DNA from: Tsukamurella paurometabola DSM 20162
GTDB taxonomy: Bacteria; Actinomycetota; Actinomycetes; Mycobacteriales; Mycobacteriaceae
Length of the DNA: 64,000 nucleotides
Direction: 5' to 3'
NCBI RefSeq assembly: GCF_000092225.1
Contig: NC_014158.1
Location: 2,046,001 to 2,110,000, forward strand
The notes beneath the pieces were generated by a model. It was not told where the DNA came from. It did not search any database and was given only the letters and a program-made list of their open reading frames with translations. This document shows, in pieces, positions 35,757 to 44,912 of this stretch; position 1 is the first letter of the stretch; each line of letters begins with the position of its first letter. The translations under genes and the position numbers were made by a program.

Positions 35757-36257
35757 TCAGACGGTCTGCAGCGGCTGTTGAACACGGTGTGCATCGACGC
35801 GCCGCTGCAGGAACGAGTACTGCGCATACAGTGTGACGCCGACGAACAGCATGGTGGTCACGCCGGCGAAACCGCGGCCGGTGTGGTCGTGGAAGATCGC
35901 CGGAACCAGTATGTCGATCGCGAAGTGCGCACCGATCGCGACGACCCACAGTCCGAGGGTGGCGAGCGTGGCCTGTCGCAGGTACCGGCCGTCGGGGCCG
36001 GGGAACACCTTCGTGGTCAGTGCGCGCGGGTAGGCGAGCCCGACGGCGAGAGCCAATCCGAGCAGAGCAGCGACGGCATGGCCGATGCCGACTTCGCCGC
36101 CCCCTGAGACGTACTGCACGGTCTGTACCAGGCCCACCGCCGCCAGCACGAGCGCGATTTTCGCAGTCTTGTCCTTGATGGGGCGGGCCTGGAATTGGCG
36201 GAAGATGACCCAACCGACGGCGAGGATGATGATCAGGGTGAGGGTGATGTTGTTCAT
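35757..36257 (-). CDS. Small integral membrane protein, unknown function
   Basis: 166 residues with about five hydrophobic segments: residues 3-18 (NITLTLIIILAVGWVI), 33-49 (IALVLAAVGLVQTVQYV), 57-76, 98-118 (ATLGLWVVAIGAHFAIDIL) and 131-146. Its length and spacing recall CcdC/DUF1453-like membrane proteins, but I cannot confirm this. It converges on ilvA with no bases between the stop codons. The divergent neighbour at 36338 is a PPOX-class flavoprotein gene. No motif suggests a catalytic role. Confidence 0.6.
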   Translation of the reverse strand: MNNITLTLIIILAVGWVIFRQFQARPIKDKTAKIALVLAAVGLVQTVQYVSGGGEVGIGHAVAALLGLALAVGLAYPRALTTKVFPGPDGRYLRQATLATLGLWVVAIGAHFAIDILVPAIFHDHTGRGFAGVTTMLFVGVTLYAQYSFLQRRVDAHRVQQPLQTV

Positions 36258-36337
36258 GCCGATGACTCTGCCGAGAACCGGCCTCCCGGGGATCGACCCG
36301 CGGGTGGAGATCCGGGTGGAGACGTAGTCTCGGGGGC

Positions 36338-36772
36338 ATGGCCGCCGCAGATCATCTCGAACCCGACGTCATCGCCTTCCTCTCCGAGGGAACACGCACC
36401 GCGCATCTGAGTTACCTGGGTCGGGACGGGCGGCCGTTGAGTACGCCCGTCTGGTTCGTGGTCGACGACGGTGCGCTCGTCTTCGCGACCGGGGCGCAAA
36501 CTGCGAAAGGCAAACTGATCGCCCGGGATCCCCGGGTCGCGGTTTCGGTCGACCTGCCGGAACCGCCCTATGCGTTCGCCCAAGTGCAGGGCATTGCCGA
36601 CATCATCGACCAGGATCCCGAGTACCTGCTGAAGATCTGTACCGCGTGTGGTGCGAGGTACATGGGGCCGGAACGGGCCGAGGAATTCGGCCGCCGGAAC
36701 GCCGTCCCCGGTGAGGTGATCGTGAGAATCCGCCCCACCCGAGTCCTGTTCAGCGGTAACGCGACCGCCTAG
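36338..36772 (+). CDS. PPOX-class pyridoxamine 5'-phosphate oxidase-like flavoprotein
   Basis: 144 residues of the split-barrel FMN/F420-binding fold. Supporting stretches are EPDVIAFLSEGTRTAHLSYLGRDGRPLSTPVWFVVDDGALVFATG, quoted only in part: FLSEGTRTAHLSYLG, PLSTPVWFVVDDG and KGKLIARDPRVAVSVDL. Actinobacterial members of this size (Rv1155-like) usually bind F420 rather than FMN and reduce unknown substrates. The neighbouring LLM gene at 37865-38905 belongs to an F420-type subfamily, which fits. The gene stands alone between divergent and convergent neighbours. ATG at 36338 is preceded by a GGGGGC stretch rather than a clear ribosome site. Confidence 0.82.
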   Translation: MAAADHLEPDVIAFLSEGTRTAHLSYLGRDGRPLSTPVWFVVDDGALVFATGAQTAKGKLIARDPRVAVSVDLPEPPYAFAQVQGIADIIDQDPEYLLKICTACGARYMGPERAEEFGRRNAVPGEVIVRIRPTRVLFSGNATA

Positions 36773-36783
36773 CACGTGTGCGG

Positions 36784-37809
36784 TCAGCCGATCTCGGCGA
36801 CTGCCTTGGCGATGATCTCCAGGCTGCGGGTGCGCTCCTCGAGGCCCGGGATCATGCCGGAGATCATCAGCTCCTGTGGGCGGGTGCGCTGCACGAGATC
36901 GGTGAGCTCGCGACGGACGGTGTCCTGCGAGCCGACGATCCACGCCGAGGTCGACGGCGCGATCGCCGCCTCGTGATCGGCGGACAGCGGTGCTGCTTCG
37001 GCCTGTTCGTAGGTCAGTAGTCGCCCGGGATTGCCGGTGCGCACGCGGTACATCGCGGCCTTGGCGGGGCCCGCGATGCGCTGGGCCTCCTGATCGGTGT
37101 CAGCGGCGATGACGGTGACGGTGAGCATTGCGTTCGGTTCGGCCCGGTCGCCCGGACGGAACGACTCGCGGTACTCGGCGAGCGCGGGAAGCGTCGCTTG
37201 CGGCGCGAAGTGCCGCGCGAAAGCGAACGGCAGTCCGAGCATGCCTGCGAGTTTCGCGCTGAACGTCGAGGAACCGAGGAGCCACATGTCGAGGTCCGCG
37301 GCGACGCCGGGCGTGGCGGTGATCGCGGCGTACGGGTGATCGATGGGGAAGTCGTCGCGCAGGAACGCGCGCAAGTGCGCCAGCGCCTGCGGGAAGTCAT
37401 CGACCGATTCGCTCACCTTCCCACCTCGCAGCGCATGCGCGGTCAGCTGATCGGTTCCGGGGGCGCGCCCGATACCGAGGTCGATCCGCCCGGGGTAGAG
37501 CGCTTCCAAGGTGCCGAACTGTTCGGCGACGACCAGTGGCTGGTGATTGGGCAGCATCACGCCGCCGGAGCCCACCCGGATCGACTCGGTGGCCGCCGCG
37601 ATCTGTCCGATGAGCACGGCCGGCGCAGAGCTGGCGATCCCGGGCATCGAATGGTGCTCGGCCACCCACACGCGCTCGTAGCCGAGTCGTTCCGCCTCCT
37701 GGGCGGTCGCGATGGTGGCACGAAGAGCGTCGCCGAACGACGCCCCATCGACGACGGGAGCGAGTTCCAACAGGGACAGGCGGGGACGGAGGGCAGAATC
37801 TTCGGGCAC
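36784..37809 (-). CDS. LLM-class flavin-dependent oxidoreductase (group 1, MsnO8-like)
   Basis: 341 residues starting with GTG at 37809. The sequence [94 protein letters not shown] is the signature of the group 1 luciferase-like oxidoreductases (parts shown are discontinuous). [27 protein letters not shown] follows. The substrate is not known and the family is widely duplicated in actinobacteria. It converges with the PPOX gene (11 bases apart) and lies 55 bases downstream of the F420-type LLM gene on the same strand. Confidence 0.88.
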   Translation of the reverse strand: MPEDSALRPRLSLLELAPVVDGASFGDALRATIATAQEAERLGYERVWVAEHHSMPGIASSAPAVLIGQIAAATESIRVGSGGVMLPNHQPLVVAEQFGTLEALYPGRIDLGIGRAPGTDQLTAHALRGGKVSESVDDFPQALAHLRAFLRDDFPIDHPYAAITATPGVAADLDMWLLGSSTFSAKLAGMLGLPFAFARHFAPQATLPALAEYRESFRPGDRAEPNAMLTVTVIAADTDQEAQRIAGPAKAAMYRVRTGNPGRLLTYEQAEAAPLSADHEAAIAPSTSAWIVGSQDTVRRELTDLVQRTRPQELMISGMIPGLEERTRSLEIIAKAVAEIG

Positions 37810-37864
37810 AGAAGATTCAACCCGCGGGACTGGGTGAATCTTCCCGCGCTGCGATCAGTCCTGG

Positions 37865-38905
37865 TCAGACGAGGTCGCGCAGGAGTTCGACCTGCTTGAT
37901 GCGATCCTGTTTGGTGGCGGCGATCGGCGTCACGTTGAGGACGGTGGCTCCGGCCTGTTCGAAAGCCTTGATCCGCTCCGCCACGAAGCCCTTCGGTCCG
38001 ATGAGGGAGACGTTGCGGGCCAATTCATCGGGCACCGCTTCGGCCGCCGCCGTCTTCTCGCCCGCGAGGTACAGCTCTTGGATCCGGTCCGCCTCGGCGC
38101 CGTAGCCGTAGCTGGTGGCCAGCGTGTGATAGAAGTTCTTGCCCTTGGCGCCCATACCCCCGATGTAGAGGGCGAGGTGTGGTTTGACGAAACCCAGCAG
38201 GTGATCGACGTCGTCGCCGATGGCGAGGGCAGGTCCGGCGTACACGTCGAGCTCCCCGAGCGCGGGGTCGCGTTTGGCCTTGCCCGCGGCCACTGCATCG
38301 CCCCATACGTCCTTCGCCTTCTCGGGCAGGAAGAAGATCGGCTGCCAACCCTCGGCCACCTCGGCCGCGAGGGCCACGTTCTTCTGGCCGAGCGCGGCGA
38401 GCAGCACCGGGATGTTCTCGCGCACCGGATGATTGATCAACTTGAGCGGTTTGCCCAGGCCGGTGCCGCCGTCCTCCGCCGTGAGCGGCATCTGGTAGTA
38501 CTTGCCGCGGTGTTCGAGGCGCTCGCGGCGCCACACCTTGCGGCAGATCTCGATGATCTCGCGGGTGCGGCCGATCGGAGCGTCGTAGGGCACGCCATGG
38601 AAGCCCTCGATCACCTGCGGGCCGGAAGCGCCGAGGCCCAGGATGAAACGGCCGTCCGAGACGTTGTCCAGGCCGGCGGCCGTCATGGCGGTGAGCGTGG
38701 GCGTGCGGGTGTAAATCTGCAGAATGCCGGAAGCCAGCTTGATCTTGTCGGTCTTCGCCGCCAGATAGCCCAGGGCGCTCACCGCGTCGAAGGAGTAGGC
38801 CTCGGGGACGAAGACGATGTCGAGCCCGGCTTTCTCCAGGTCGAGGACCTCGTCGGCCACCTCGTTGAACTCACCTGCGTAATTGATGCCGAGGCCGATG
38901 CGCAT
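37865..38905 (-). CDS. LLM-class F420-dependent oxidoreductase (Rv3520c-like)
   Basis: 346 residues. The start MRIGLGINYAGEFNEVADEV, then LDIVFVPEAYSFDAVSALGYLAAKT, LASGILQIYTRTPTLTAMTAAGL, FILGLGASGPQVIEGFHGVPYD and KLINHPVRENIPVLLAALGQKNVALAAEVAEGW, matches the F420-dependent Rv3520c subfamily. Such enzymes use reduced F420 for hydride transfer; the physiological substrate is undetermined. Nearby F420 use is supported by the PPOX-class gene at 36338. ATG at 38905 is followed by a conserved family N-terminus, so the start is secure. Confidence 0.88.
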   Translation of the reverse strand: MRIGLGINYAGEFNEVADEVLDLEKAGLDIVFVPEAYSFDAVSALGYLAAKTDKIKLASGILQIYTRTPTLTAMTAAGLDNVSDGRFILGLGASGPQVIEGFHGVPYDAPIGRTREIIEICRKVWRRERLEHRGKYYQMPLTAEDGGTGLGKPLKLINHPVRENIPVLLAALGQKNVALAAEVAEGWQPIFFLPEKAKDVWGDAVAAGKAKRDPALGELDVYAGPALAIGDDVDHLLGFVKPHLALYIGGMGAKGKNFYHTLATSYGYGAEADRIQELYLAGEKTAAAEAVPDELARNVSLIGPKGFVAERIKAFEQAGATVLNVTPIAATKQDRIKQVELLRDLV

Positions 38906-38996
38906 GTCGGTCGCCTTCCGTGCTCCTATGGACGTCAGTGAACCTTAACTCACCCGTTCGGCACGGCCGGTAGAGCGTGTTGCAGCATGGAACGCG

Positions 38997-39680
38997 TCAG
39001 TGCAGTGACTCCCACTCGGCGGTGCGGGCACGGTGTAGAGCTACTGCGGCACAGGCGGATTCGGCGGACGAGAACGTGCCACCGGCGATCCGCCCCATGG
39101 TGGGGAAATCGCGGTCCAGGAGGTGGTCGAACCGCCATGCCGACCCTAGGGGCTGCCGGGCGATATGCGTGGTGAGCGTGATCCCGGCCGCCTGGCCGAG
39201 GCAGGCATCGGCATCATCGGCGACCAGTTCGGCGTAGGCGCGCTCACCGAGACGAACGAACACGGTGTCGCCCATCGGGACCTCGGCCAGCACCGTGGTG
39301 TCGCCGTCGAGTACGAGCCGGTCGTGGACCTCGGAGGCCAACTGCCAGGCCGCCGCCATCCCCGCGCTGCGGATGAGTAGATGCGCCGCCTCGTCGGGAT
39401 GGGAGACCAGCCCGAGGATCGAATGCCGGCCCTCGCGGAAGACTCGGACTTCGATGGCGGTACCGGGCCCAGGCAGGGTGTGCGCGGTGAACCGCGACGT
39501 GGCGACCGAGAGTTTCAGGCTGCCTGTGGGCCGCAGCGTGGCGGGCAGCCCGTGCTCGTGCAGCGCTTGTGCCACCCGGGCGAGTGCGGAGTCGTGGATT
39601 CTGCCACCGCTTACGCCGATACGCGCGGTGGGCGACTGGGTAAAGGTCGACCGGAGAGGCCGCGAGGCGTCGTTGTTCAT
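38997..39680 (-). CDS. Protein of unknown function
   Basis: 227 residues with no family that I recognise. The protein is soluble by appearance, without a signal peptide or membrane span. Possible structural elements are an N-terminal Ser/Thr/Arg stretch, a helix DSALARVAQALHEHGL, a beta-rich middle (FREGRHSILGLVSHPDEAAHL), a helix SAGMAAAWQLASEVHDRLVLDG and a C-terminal helical tail with FSSAESACAAVALHRARTAEWE. ATG at 39680 is chosen because upstream codons in frame are Arg- and Cys-rich and overlap the next gene's leader. Base composition is like the neighbours. Codon-position bias in this frame supports a real gene. Confidence 0.6.
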   Translation of the reverse strand: MNNDASRPLRSTFTQSPTARIGVSGGRIHDSALARVAQALHEHGLPATLRPTGSLKLSVATSRFTAHTLPGPGTAIEVRVFREGRHSILGLVSHPDEAAHLLIRSAGMAAAWQLASEVHDRLVLDGDTTVLAEVPMGDTVFVRLGERAYAELVADDADACLGQAAGITLTTHIARQPLGSAWRFDHLLDRDFPTMGRIAGGTFSSAESACAAVALHRARTAEWESLH

Positions 39681-39799
39681 GACCCCAGTGTGCGACGTGC
39701 CACTGACAAGTTTTCTCCTCGCGGATTGTCCGGGTGACCATCCGCATCGACCTACGTCAAGGGCGACCTCCAGTGAAGGCCGCCCCTGGGACGCTCTCG

Positions 39800-40321
39800 T
39801 CAGGTGCCGACGAGGTAATTCACCGACGCCGTCACAGGCGCGGGGTTGCCGTTGTAGTAGAGGACACTGCCGCCGTTGAATCGAGAGCCGGCAGGTGACC
39901 ACTGAGGCAACGTCACCTTCGGTGTGAACGTGATATCGCCCTTCACCGTCGCGGGCCCGGGAAGAGAGCAGTGGAGCTGGGTAGCGGCGCCGACCAGAGT
40001 GCACGACAGCGACCTCGTCGAACTGAGGCCGTCGACCTTGACGGTGTCACTCGCGAATGTCGCGGGTGGTGGCGCTGTGAAGATCAGGTCGAACGGTGCA
40101 CGGCCGAAGGTCATCTCGTGCGATCCGGGATTCTGGAGGCGGTATACGACCTTGGCATCCACGGTGTCCCCGGCCTTCCCGGTGGTCGTCGCATTAGCTC
40201 CCTCCGCGAAGATGGGATTAGTCGCCGCGGTGGCGGTCCTTGCCGCGAAGGCGGTTGCCCCCGTGGACATTATGATCGCGAACGACGTCGCGGCAATCTT
40301 TCGTATCGAGCTGTTCATCAT
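39800..40321 (-). CDS. Secreted protein of unknown function
   Basis: 173 residues with a Sec signal peptide: basic start (MMNSSIRKIAATSF), hydrophobic core (AIIMSTGATAFAARTA) and a likely cleavage after an Ala-x-Ala near residue 34. The mature part reads as an all-beta domain: AGDTVDAKVVYRLQNPGSHEMTFG, FDLIFTAPPPATFASDTVKVDG, LSCTLVGAATQLHCSLPGPA and SVLYYNGNPAPVTASVNYLVGT. It has two cysteines about 12 residues apart that could form a disulfide. GGAGAG in the minus-strand leader places the start at ATG 40321 or the adjacent ATG 40318. I do not recognise the family; an immunoglobulin-like or DUF11-like surface domain is possible. Confidence 0.65.
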   Translation of the reverse strand: MMNSSIRKIAATSFAIIMSTGATAFAARTATAATNPIFAEGANATTTGKAGDTVDAKVVYRLQNPGSHEMTFGRAPFDLIFTAPPPATFASDTVKVDGLSSTRSLSCTLVGAATQLHCSLPGPATVKGDITFTPKVTLPQWSPAGSRFNGGSVLYYNGNPAPVTASVNYLVGT

Positions 40322-40453
40322 GACTCTCCATGTCTGTGGACGTGAATTCGTAACTAGGACGGCCGCTCTTGGCGACCCAGCCTCAACGTACGGATGCAAT
40401 GGGGCGATTTGTCCGGCTTCGACGAGAGCGCGACGGACTCACGACGATCCCCG

Positions 40454-40477
40454 TGCCGTCGCAGACCTGCGACGGCA
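40454..40477. promoter_or_regulatory. Perfect palindrome upstream of bioA (operator-like)
   Basis: Arms TGCCGTCGCAG and CTGCGACGGCA are perfect reverse complements separated by only two bases (AC), a 24-base symmetric site. A two-base centre is too small for a hairpin loop at full stem length, so a DNA-binding dimer is more likely than a terminator. It lies 100 bases upstream of the bioA start and 133 bases upstream of the secreted-protein start on the other strand. No BioQ-type TGAAC box was seen in this gap. The rest of the 255-base gap shows nothing else that I can name. Confidence 0.55.
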
Positions 40478-40576
40478 ACCTCGGGGCCCATGCCGGTAGT
40501 GTGCCGCCGCTTCGTCCACCGCCGCAGCCGGTCGCGCCGTGCATCCATCCCGAGTGCACCGCTACTGTGGCCGACC

Positions 40577-41848
40577 ATGACGCCCGAAGAGATTCTCGCC
40601 CTCGACGCGCAGACCCTGTGGCATCCCTACAGTCCGGTGGGTGACTCCGGGGCGCGGGTGGTGACCTCGGCGCAGGGGGTACGGCTCACGCTGGGCGACG
40701 GTAGCGCGGTCATCGACGGTATGAGTTCCTGGTGGGCGGCGATCCACGGTTACCGGCACCCCGTGCTCGACGGCGCCGCGAAGGCCCAGATCGACTCCAT
40801 GTCGCACGTGATGTTCGGCGGTCTCACTCACGCCAGCGCTGCCCGCCTCGGGGAACTGCTCGTCGAGATCACCCCGGCTGGACTCGACCGCGTCTTCCTG
40901 GCCGACAGTGGGTCCGTCTCGATCGAGGTCGCGGTGAAGACCGCGTTGCAATACTGGCGGGCCAGGGGAGTGGCCGGCCGCAATCGCCTGCTCACCTGGC
41001 GTGGTGGCTATCACGGCGACACTTTCACTCCGATGAGCGTTTGTGATCCGGAGGGGGGCATGCACACACTGTGGACCGATGTGCTCGCCTCGCAGGTCTT
41101 CGCTCCGGCGCCGCCCGCCGAATACGACGAGGCCTACGTCGCCGAACTCGACCGGCTCGTGGGCGAGCACGCCCACGAGCTGGCGGCGGTGATCGTCGAA
41201 CCCGTCGTCCAGGGCGCCGGGGGGATGCGTTTCCATCCGCCCGCTTACGTCGCCGCGCTGCGTGAGATCACCCGTCGGCACGGCGTCCTGCTCATCCTCG
41301 ACGAGATCGCGACCGGGTTCGGCCGGACGGGCACGCTGTTCGCTTCGGATGCCGCCGGGATCACCCCCGATATCCTGTGCGTTGGCAAAGCCCTGACCGG
41401 CGGGTACGTGAGTTTGGCGGCGATGCTGTGCACCGATGAGGTGGCGCTCGCGATCTCGGAATCCGACCAGGGCGCACTCATGCACGGACCGACCTTCATG
41501 GCGAACCCGCTGGCCTGCGCGATCGCTGTGGCCAGTACCGAGCTGCTGCTCTCGCGGGACTGGAGATCCGAAGTGGCCGGGATCCAAGCTGGGCTCGACG
41601 CCGGCCTCGCACCGTTGCGCAGTATCGCCGGCGTGGTGGACGTGCGGGTTCTCGGTGCCATCGGTGTGGTCCAGCTCGATCGCCCCGTCGACCTCGCGCC
41701 GGCGACCGACGCCGCGGTCGCCGCCGGCGTGTGGTTGCGGCCCTTCCGGGACTTGATCTACACGATGCCACCGTTCATCAGCTCGGCGGCTGAAGTCCAC
41801 GCGATCACCCGGGGCGTCACGGCGGCGGTGCACGCGGCGCTACAGTGA
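40577..41848 (+). CDS. bioA: Adenosylmethionine--8-amino-7-oxononanoate aminotransferase
   Basis: 423 residues. It converts 8-amino-7-oxononanoate to 7,8-diaminopelargonate with S-adenosylmethionine as amino donor. Features of class III PLP aminotransferases are clear: [10 protein letters not shown] and [16 protein letters not shown] at the N-terminus, [13 protein letters not shown], the [20 protein letters not shown] stretch, [14 protein letters not shown], and the PLP lysine at residue 271 in [14 protein letters not shown] at 40577 gives the family start [18 protein letters not shown]; an in-frame start at 40394 would prepend an Arg-rich stretch that crosses the upstream palindrome. bioF follows after 4 bases and bioD overlaps bioF, giving a bioAFD operon. 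Confidence 0.96.
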   Translation: MTPEEILALDAQTLWHPYSPVGDSGARVVTSAQGVRLTLGDGSAVIDGMSSWWAAIHGYRHPVLDGAAKAQIDSMSHVMFGGLTHASAARLGELLVEITPAGLDRVFLADSGSVSIEVAVKTALQYWRARGVAGRNRLLTWRGGYHGDTFTPMSVCDPEGGMHTLWTDVLASQVFAPAPPAEYDEAYVAELDRLVGEHAHELAAVIVEPVVQGAGGMRFHPPAYVAALREITRRHGVLLILDEIATGFGRTGTLFASDAAGITPDILCVGKALTGGYVSLAAMLCTDEVALAISESDQGALMHGPTFMANPLACAIAVASTELLLSRDWRSEVAGIQAGLDAGLAPLRSIAGVVDVRVLGAIGVVQLDRPVDLAPATDAAVAAGVWLRPFRDLIYTMPPFISSAAEVHAITRGVTAAVHAALQ

Positions 41849-41852
41849 TCGC

Positions 41853-43004
41853 ATGAACGGCGTTCAAGTCACTGCCCCGAACGCGGCCGAAGCCCTCGAC
41901 TGGCTGGACGGCTACGCCCACGACCGCGAGGCCGCGGGCCTGCGCCGCTCGCTCGTCGCCCGGGGACCCGACGGCGCGGACATCGATCTGGCCTCGAACG
42001 ACTACCTCGGGTTGAGCCGCCATCCCGCGGTCATCGATGCCGCCGCGGCCGCCGTTCGCACCTGGGGGACGGGCTCGACCGGATCCCGATTGGTCACCGG
42101 CACCACCGTGCTGCATGAGGCGTTCGAGGACCGGCTCGCACGGTTCGTCGGCGCCGAGGCAGGTCTGTGCTTCTCCTCCGGATACCTCGCCAACCTGGGC
42201 GCGGTCACCGCGCTCGCCGGACGCGGCTCGCTCATCGTTTCCGACGGCGGTTCGCACGCCTCGCTCGTCGACGCCTGCCGGCTCTCGCGGGCTCGGGTGG
42301 TGGTGGTGCCGCGCGGTGATGTCGCCGCGGCTCGGGCGGCGCTCGCCGATCGCCCGGAGGAACGGGCCCTGGTGCTCACCGACTCGGTGTACAGCGCCGA
42401 CGGTGCGCTCGCGCCCGTCGCGGAGCTCTACGCGGCGGCGCGCGAATACCGCGCCGCGCTGCTGGTCGATGAGGCGCACGGACTGGGTGTGCGGGGTGAC
42501 GGCGGCCGTGGGCTCGTTGACGAGCTCGGCCTGGCCGGTGCACCCGACCTGGTGGTCACCGCGACGATGTCCAAGGCGTTGGGATCGCAGGGCGGTGTGG
42601 TGCTCGGCGCCGAGCGGGTCCGCGCCCACCTCATCGATGCCGCGCGCCCGTTCATCTTCGACACCGGGCTCGCGCCTGCCGCGGTGGCCGCCGCGGATGC
42701 CGCACTCACCGTTATCGAGAGGGAGCCGGCGCGGGTGGTGAGGGTGCTCGATCGGGCGCGTGCCATCGCCGCCGGCGTGGGGGCACTCGAGCCGGCTTCG
42801 GCGGTGGTCTCGCTGGTGCTGGGCGATCCGGAACGCGCTGTCGCGGCGCGGGATGCCTGCGCAGCCGACGGGGTGCGGGTCGGTTGCTTCCGTCCGCCGT
42901 CCGTACCCGAGGGCACCTCACGGCTGCGCATCACCGTGCGTGCGGACCTCACCGACGCCGAGATCGCGCGTGCCGTGGCGGCGATCCGTCGGGCCGCCGG
43001 GTGA
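41853..43004 (+). CDS. bioF: 8-amino-7-oxononanoate synthase
   Basis: 383 residues, usual length. It condenses pimeloyl-CoA or pimeloyl-ACP with alanine, releasing CO2. Alpha-oxoamine synthase motifs: DLASNDYLGLSRHP, GSTGSRLVTGTTVLHEAFE, CFSSGYLANLGAVTAL, DGGSHASLVDACRLSRA, LVDEAHGLGVRGDGGRG, and the PLP lysine at residue 241 in [29 protein letters not shown] follows. The start ATG is 4 bases after bioA, and the stop overlaps the bioD start by 4 bases, so the three are coupled. There is no second bioF-like gene nearby and no bioC/bioH for pimelate in this window. Confidence 0.95.
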   Translation: MNGVQVTAPNAAEALDWLDGYAHDREAAGLRRSLVARGPDGADIDLASNDYLGLSRHPAVIDAAAAAVRTWGTGSTGSRLVTGTTVLHEAFEDRLARFVGAEAGLCFSSGYLANLGAVTALAGRGSLIVSDGGSHASLVDACRLSRARVVVVPRGDVAAARAALADRPEERALVLTDSVYSADGALAPVAELYAAAREYRAALLVDEAHGLGVRGDGGRGLVDELGLAGAPDLVVTATMSKALGSQGGVVLGAERVRAHLIDAARPFIFDTGLAPAAVAAADAALTVIEREPARVVRVLDRARAIAAGVGALEPASAVVSLVLGDPERAVAARDACAADGVRVGCFRPPSVPEGTSRLRITVRADLTDAEIARAVAAIRRAAG

Positions 43005-43711
43005 TCCTCTGTGTGACCGGCACATCGACCGGCGTCGGAAAGACGGTCGCGACCGCCGCGCTCGCCGCGGCGCTGTTGCCCACGGCCGGGGTCACGGTGA
43101 TCAAGCCCGCTCAGACCGGATTCGCCGCGGGCGCCGACCTCGACGAGAACGGTCAGCTCTCGGATGCGGCGGAGGTCGCGCGGCTCGTACCCGAGGCGAT
43201 CACCGTCGAACACCGCCGGTACCCGGACCCGCTCGCACCGCTCACGGCCGCTCGGCGCGTCGGCGCCGCACCGCTCGATCGTGCCGAGGCGGTGGCCCTG
43301 GCCCGCGGACGCGCCGGGGTGGTGCTGGTCGAAGGTGCGGGCGGCGTCCTGGTCCGGCTCGGACTGGACACCGCCGGAACGCCGTTCACGTTGGTGGATG
43401 TGGCCGCCGACCTAGGGGCACCGGTCGTGGTGGTCGCAGATCCCGCCCTCGGCACCCTCAATCACACCGAACTGACCGTCCGCGCGCTCGATGCGGCGGA
43501 TGTCGCTTGCGCCGGGATCGTGCTGTCCCGCTGGCCCGAACGGCCGGGACTCGCCGAGCGGTGCAATATCGACGATCTGCCCGAGGTGACCGGCGTACCG
43601 ATCGTGGGCCGGATACCCGACGGCGCCACCGCTTTCCCGCCGGAGCAGTTCGGCGCCGCGGCGCCCTCATGGTTCGACGCGGCTTGGCTTACGTCGCTAT
43701 CCATGCACTGA
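43001..43711 (+). CDS. bioD: ATP-dependent dethiobiotin synthetase
   Basis: 236 residues. It carboxylates and cyclises 7,8-diaminopelargonate to dethiobiotin. The P-loop is CVTGTSTGVGKTVATAALA at residues 3-21, the substrate lysine is in VTVIKPAQTG, VLVEGAGGVLVRL is the second nucleotide motif, and VADPALGTLNHTELTVRAL follows. Both the GTxxGVGKT and VEGAGG signatures are intact. GTG at 43001 overlaps the bioF stop; upstream codons in frame lie inside bioF. The 3' end overlaps the end of the convergent acid phosphatase gene by 23 bases. Confidence 0.95.
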   Translation: MILCVTGTSTGVGKTVATAALAAALLPTAGVTVIKPAQTGFAAGADLDENGQLSDAAEVARLVPEAITVEHRRYPDPLAPLTAARRVGAAPLDRAEAVALARGRAGVVLVEGAGGVLVRLGLDTAGTPFTLVDVAADLGAPVVVVADPALGTLNHTELTVRALDAADVACAGIVLSRWPERPGLAERCNIDDLPEVTGVPIVGRIPDGATAFPPEQFGAAAPSWFDAAWLTSLSMH

Positions 43712-44825
43712 GCAGGTCGATCCGCTGCCAGCCACCGCTGACATCGAGTGGGTAACCGGCGGGAGTGGCAGTGCGGGACAGGAGTTCTCGCAGCTGTGCA
43801 TCGCTGATCCCGGGATGTGCGGCGCGCAGGAGTGCGGTCGCACCCGCGGGGACCTGCACCGGCGCATCGCCACTCACGCGGGGGAGGCCCCAGGTGAGAT
43901 CGCGACGGTAGGCGGCCGCAGCCGCATCGGTGCTGACGTAGTTCTTCTGGCATGCGACCACATCGCCGATCGTGCCGCCGACCCGGGCCTCGAGCACCTC
44001 GCGCAGTTCGGTACGCGCGTCCGTGACCAGGGCTGCGAATCCCGGATTCGCCAATGCGTCGGCCACCGCAGCCTGCGCCAGGATCCGGCCACCGATCACA
44101 TCGAGCGGGTAGTGCACTCCGAGCACCACGCGGTGCCGGCCGTAGTCAGCCCCGCGGGCGAGGAACTGGGGACCGAGCTCTGGGACGAGTGTGGCGAGGA
44201 TCAATGCCTCGGAGTAACCCCACGCTGTGTGTCCGGAGGGGTACGAGCCGGAGCCGCGCACGCTCTGGTACAGGTCCGGGCGGTCGTCGCCGTACCGGTG
44301 GATCCGATCGGGGGCGACCTCGAACGGGCGGGGGTACTGGAAGTGCTTTTTGGCAGCAGAGGTGTCGACGTACGAGTTCAGAGCCGCCTTCTTGCCGATC
44401 AGCAGCGCGGCGGTCTTGGGAAGCTGGCCCGCCCGTTCGGCTGCGAGGAAGGCGGGGTAGAGCTTCTCGCCGAGGGCGTTGAACACCGAGTCGTCCACGA
44501 TCCCGTAATTGTCGTTGACTGCGTACTGCTGTTCCGCCTTCGAGGCGGCGTTGTTGGTGGCGACGGCGGTGTCGAGATTCGCCTTCTTCACCGATTCCGG
44601 GAGCGACGAGAATGCGGCGAGCTCAGCGATGTACGTCTTCGCAGTGCCCGTCGAGGCCAGCCGATCGGCGGGAAACGGGGCGCTCTGCGGCACGGCCGTC
44701 GGAGTGAAAGCGCAGTTCGTGGCCGGGGTGGCCGCGGCCGCGGTGGTGATCGACCAGTTCACCGGGGCGATCAGGGCGACGGTCGCCATGCTCGCGGCGA
44801 GCAGCTTCTTCGTGCGCAGATTCAT
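43689..44825 (-). CDS. Secreted PAP2-family acid phosphatase
   Basis: 378 residues with a Sec signal peptide (MNLRTKKLLAASMATVALIAP, cleaved near residue 33 after an Ala-rich run). The PAP2 triad of motifs is present: KHFQYPRP with KX6RP near residues 159-167, YPSGHTAWGYSEAL, and GRHRVVLGVHYPLDVIGGR (histidine and aspartate of motif 3). Class A bacterial acid phosphatases have this arrangement, with a C-terminal extension of about 120 residues here. It presumably releases phosphate from extracellular esters. The gene splits bioAFD from bioB, which is not the arrangement in M. tuberculosis, where other genes intervene. Divergent from bioB with 179 bases between starts. Confidence 0.88.
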   Translation of the reverse strand: MNLRTKKLLAASMATVALIAPVNWSITTAAAATPATNCAFTPTAVPQSAPFPADRLASTGTAKTYIAELAAFSSLPESVKKANLDTAVATNNAASKAEQQYAVNDNYGIVDDSVFNALGEKLYPAFLAAERAGQLPKTAALLIGKKAALNSYVDTSAAKKHFQYPRPFEVAPDRIHRYGDDRPDLYQSVRGSGSYPSGHTAWGYSEALILATLVPELGPQFLARGADYGRHRVVLGVHYPLDVIGGRILAQAAVADALANPGFAALVTDARTELREVLEARVGGTIGDVVACQKNYVSTDAAAAAYRRDLTWGLPRVSGDAPVQVPAGATALLRAAHPGISDAQLRELLSRTATPAGYPLDVSGGWQRIDLLSAWIAT

Positions 44826-44912
44826 GACGGAAACCCTTGCTCGAATGCCTAGAAAAGGGAAGGAAACGAATTCTGTCGATCGGATGAACCTTTGCCGCGC
44901 CCGCGCGGGACC

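Noticed and set aside
40369-40644. Small plus-strand frame upstream of bioA starting with a helix-like [13 protein letters not shown]
   Set aside because: It looked like the start of a helix-turn-helix protein but continues as Pro-rich sequence and runs into bioA in another frame.
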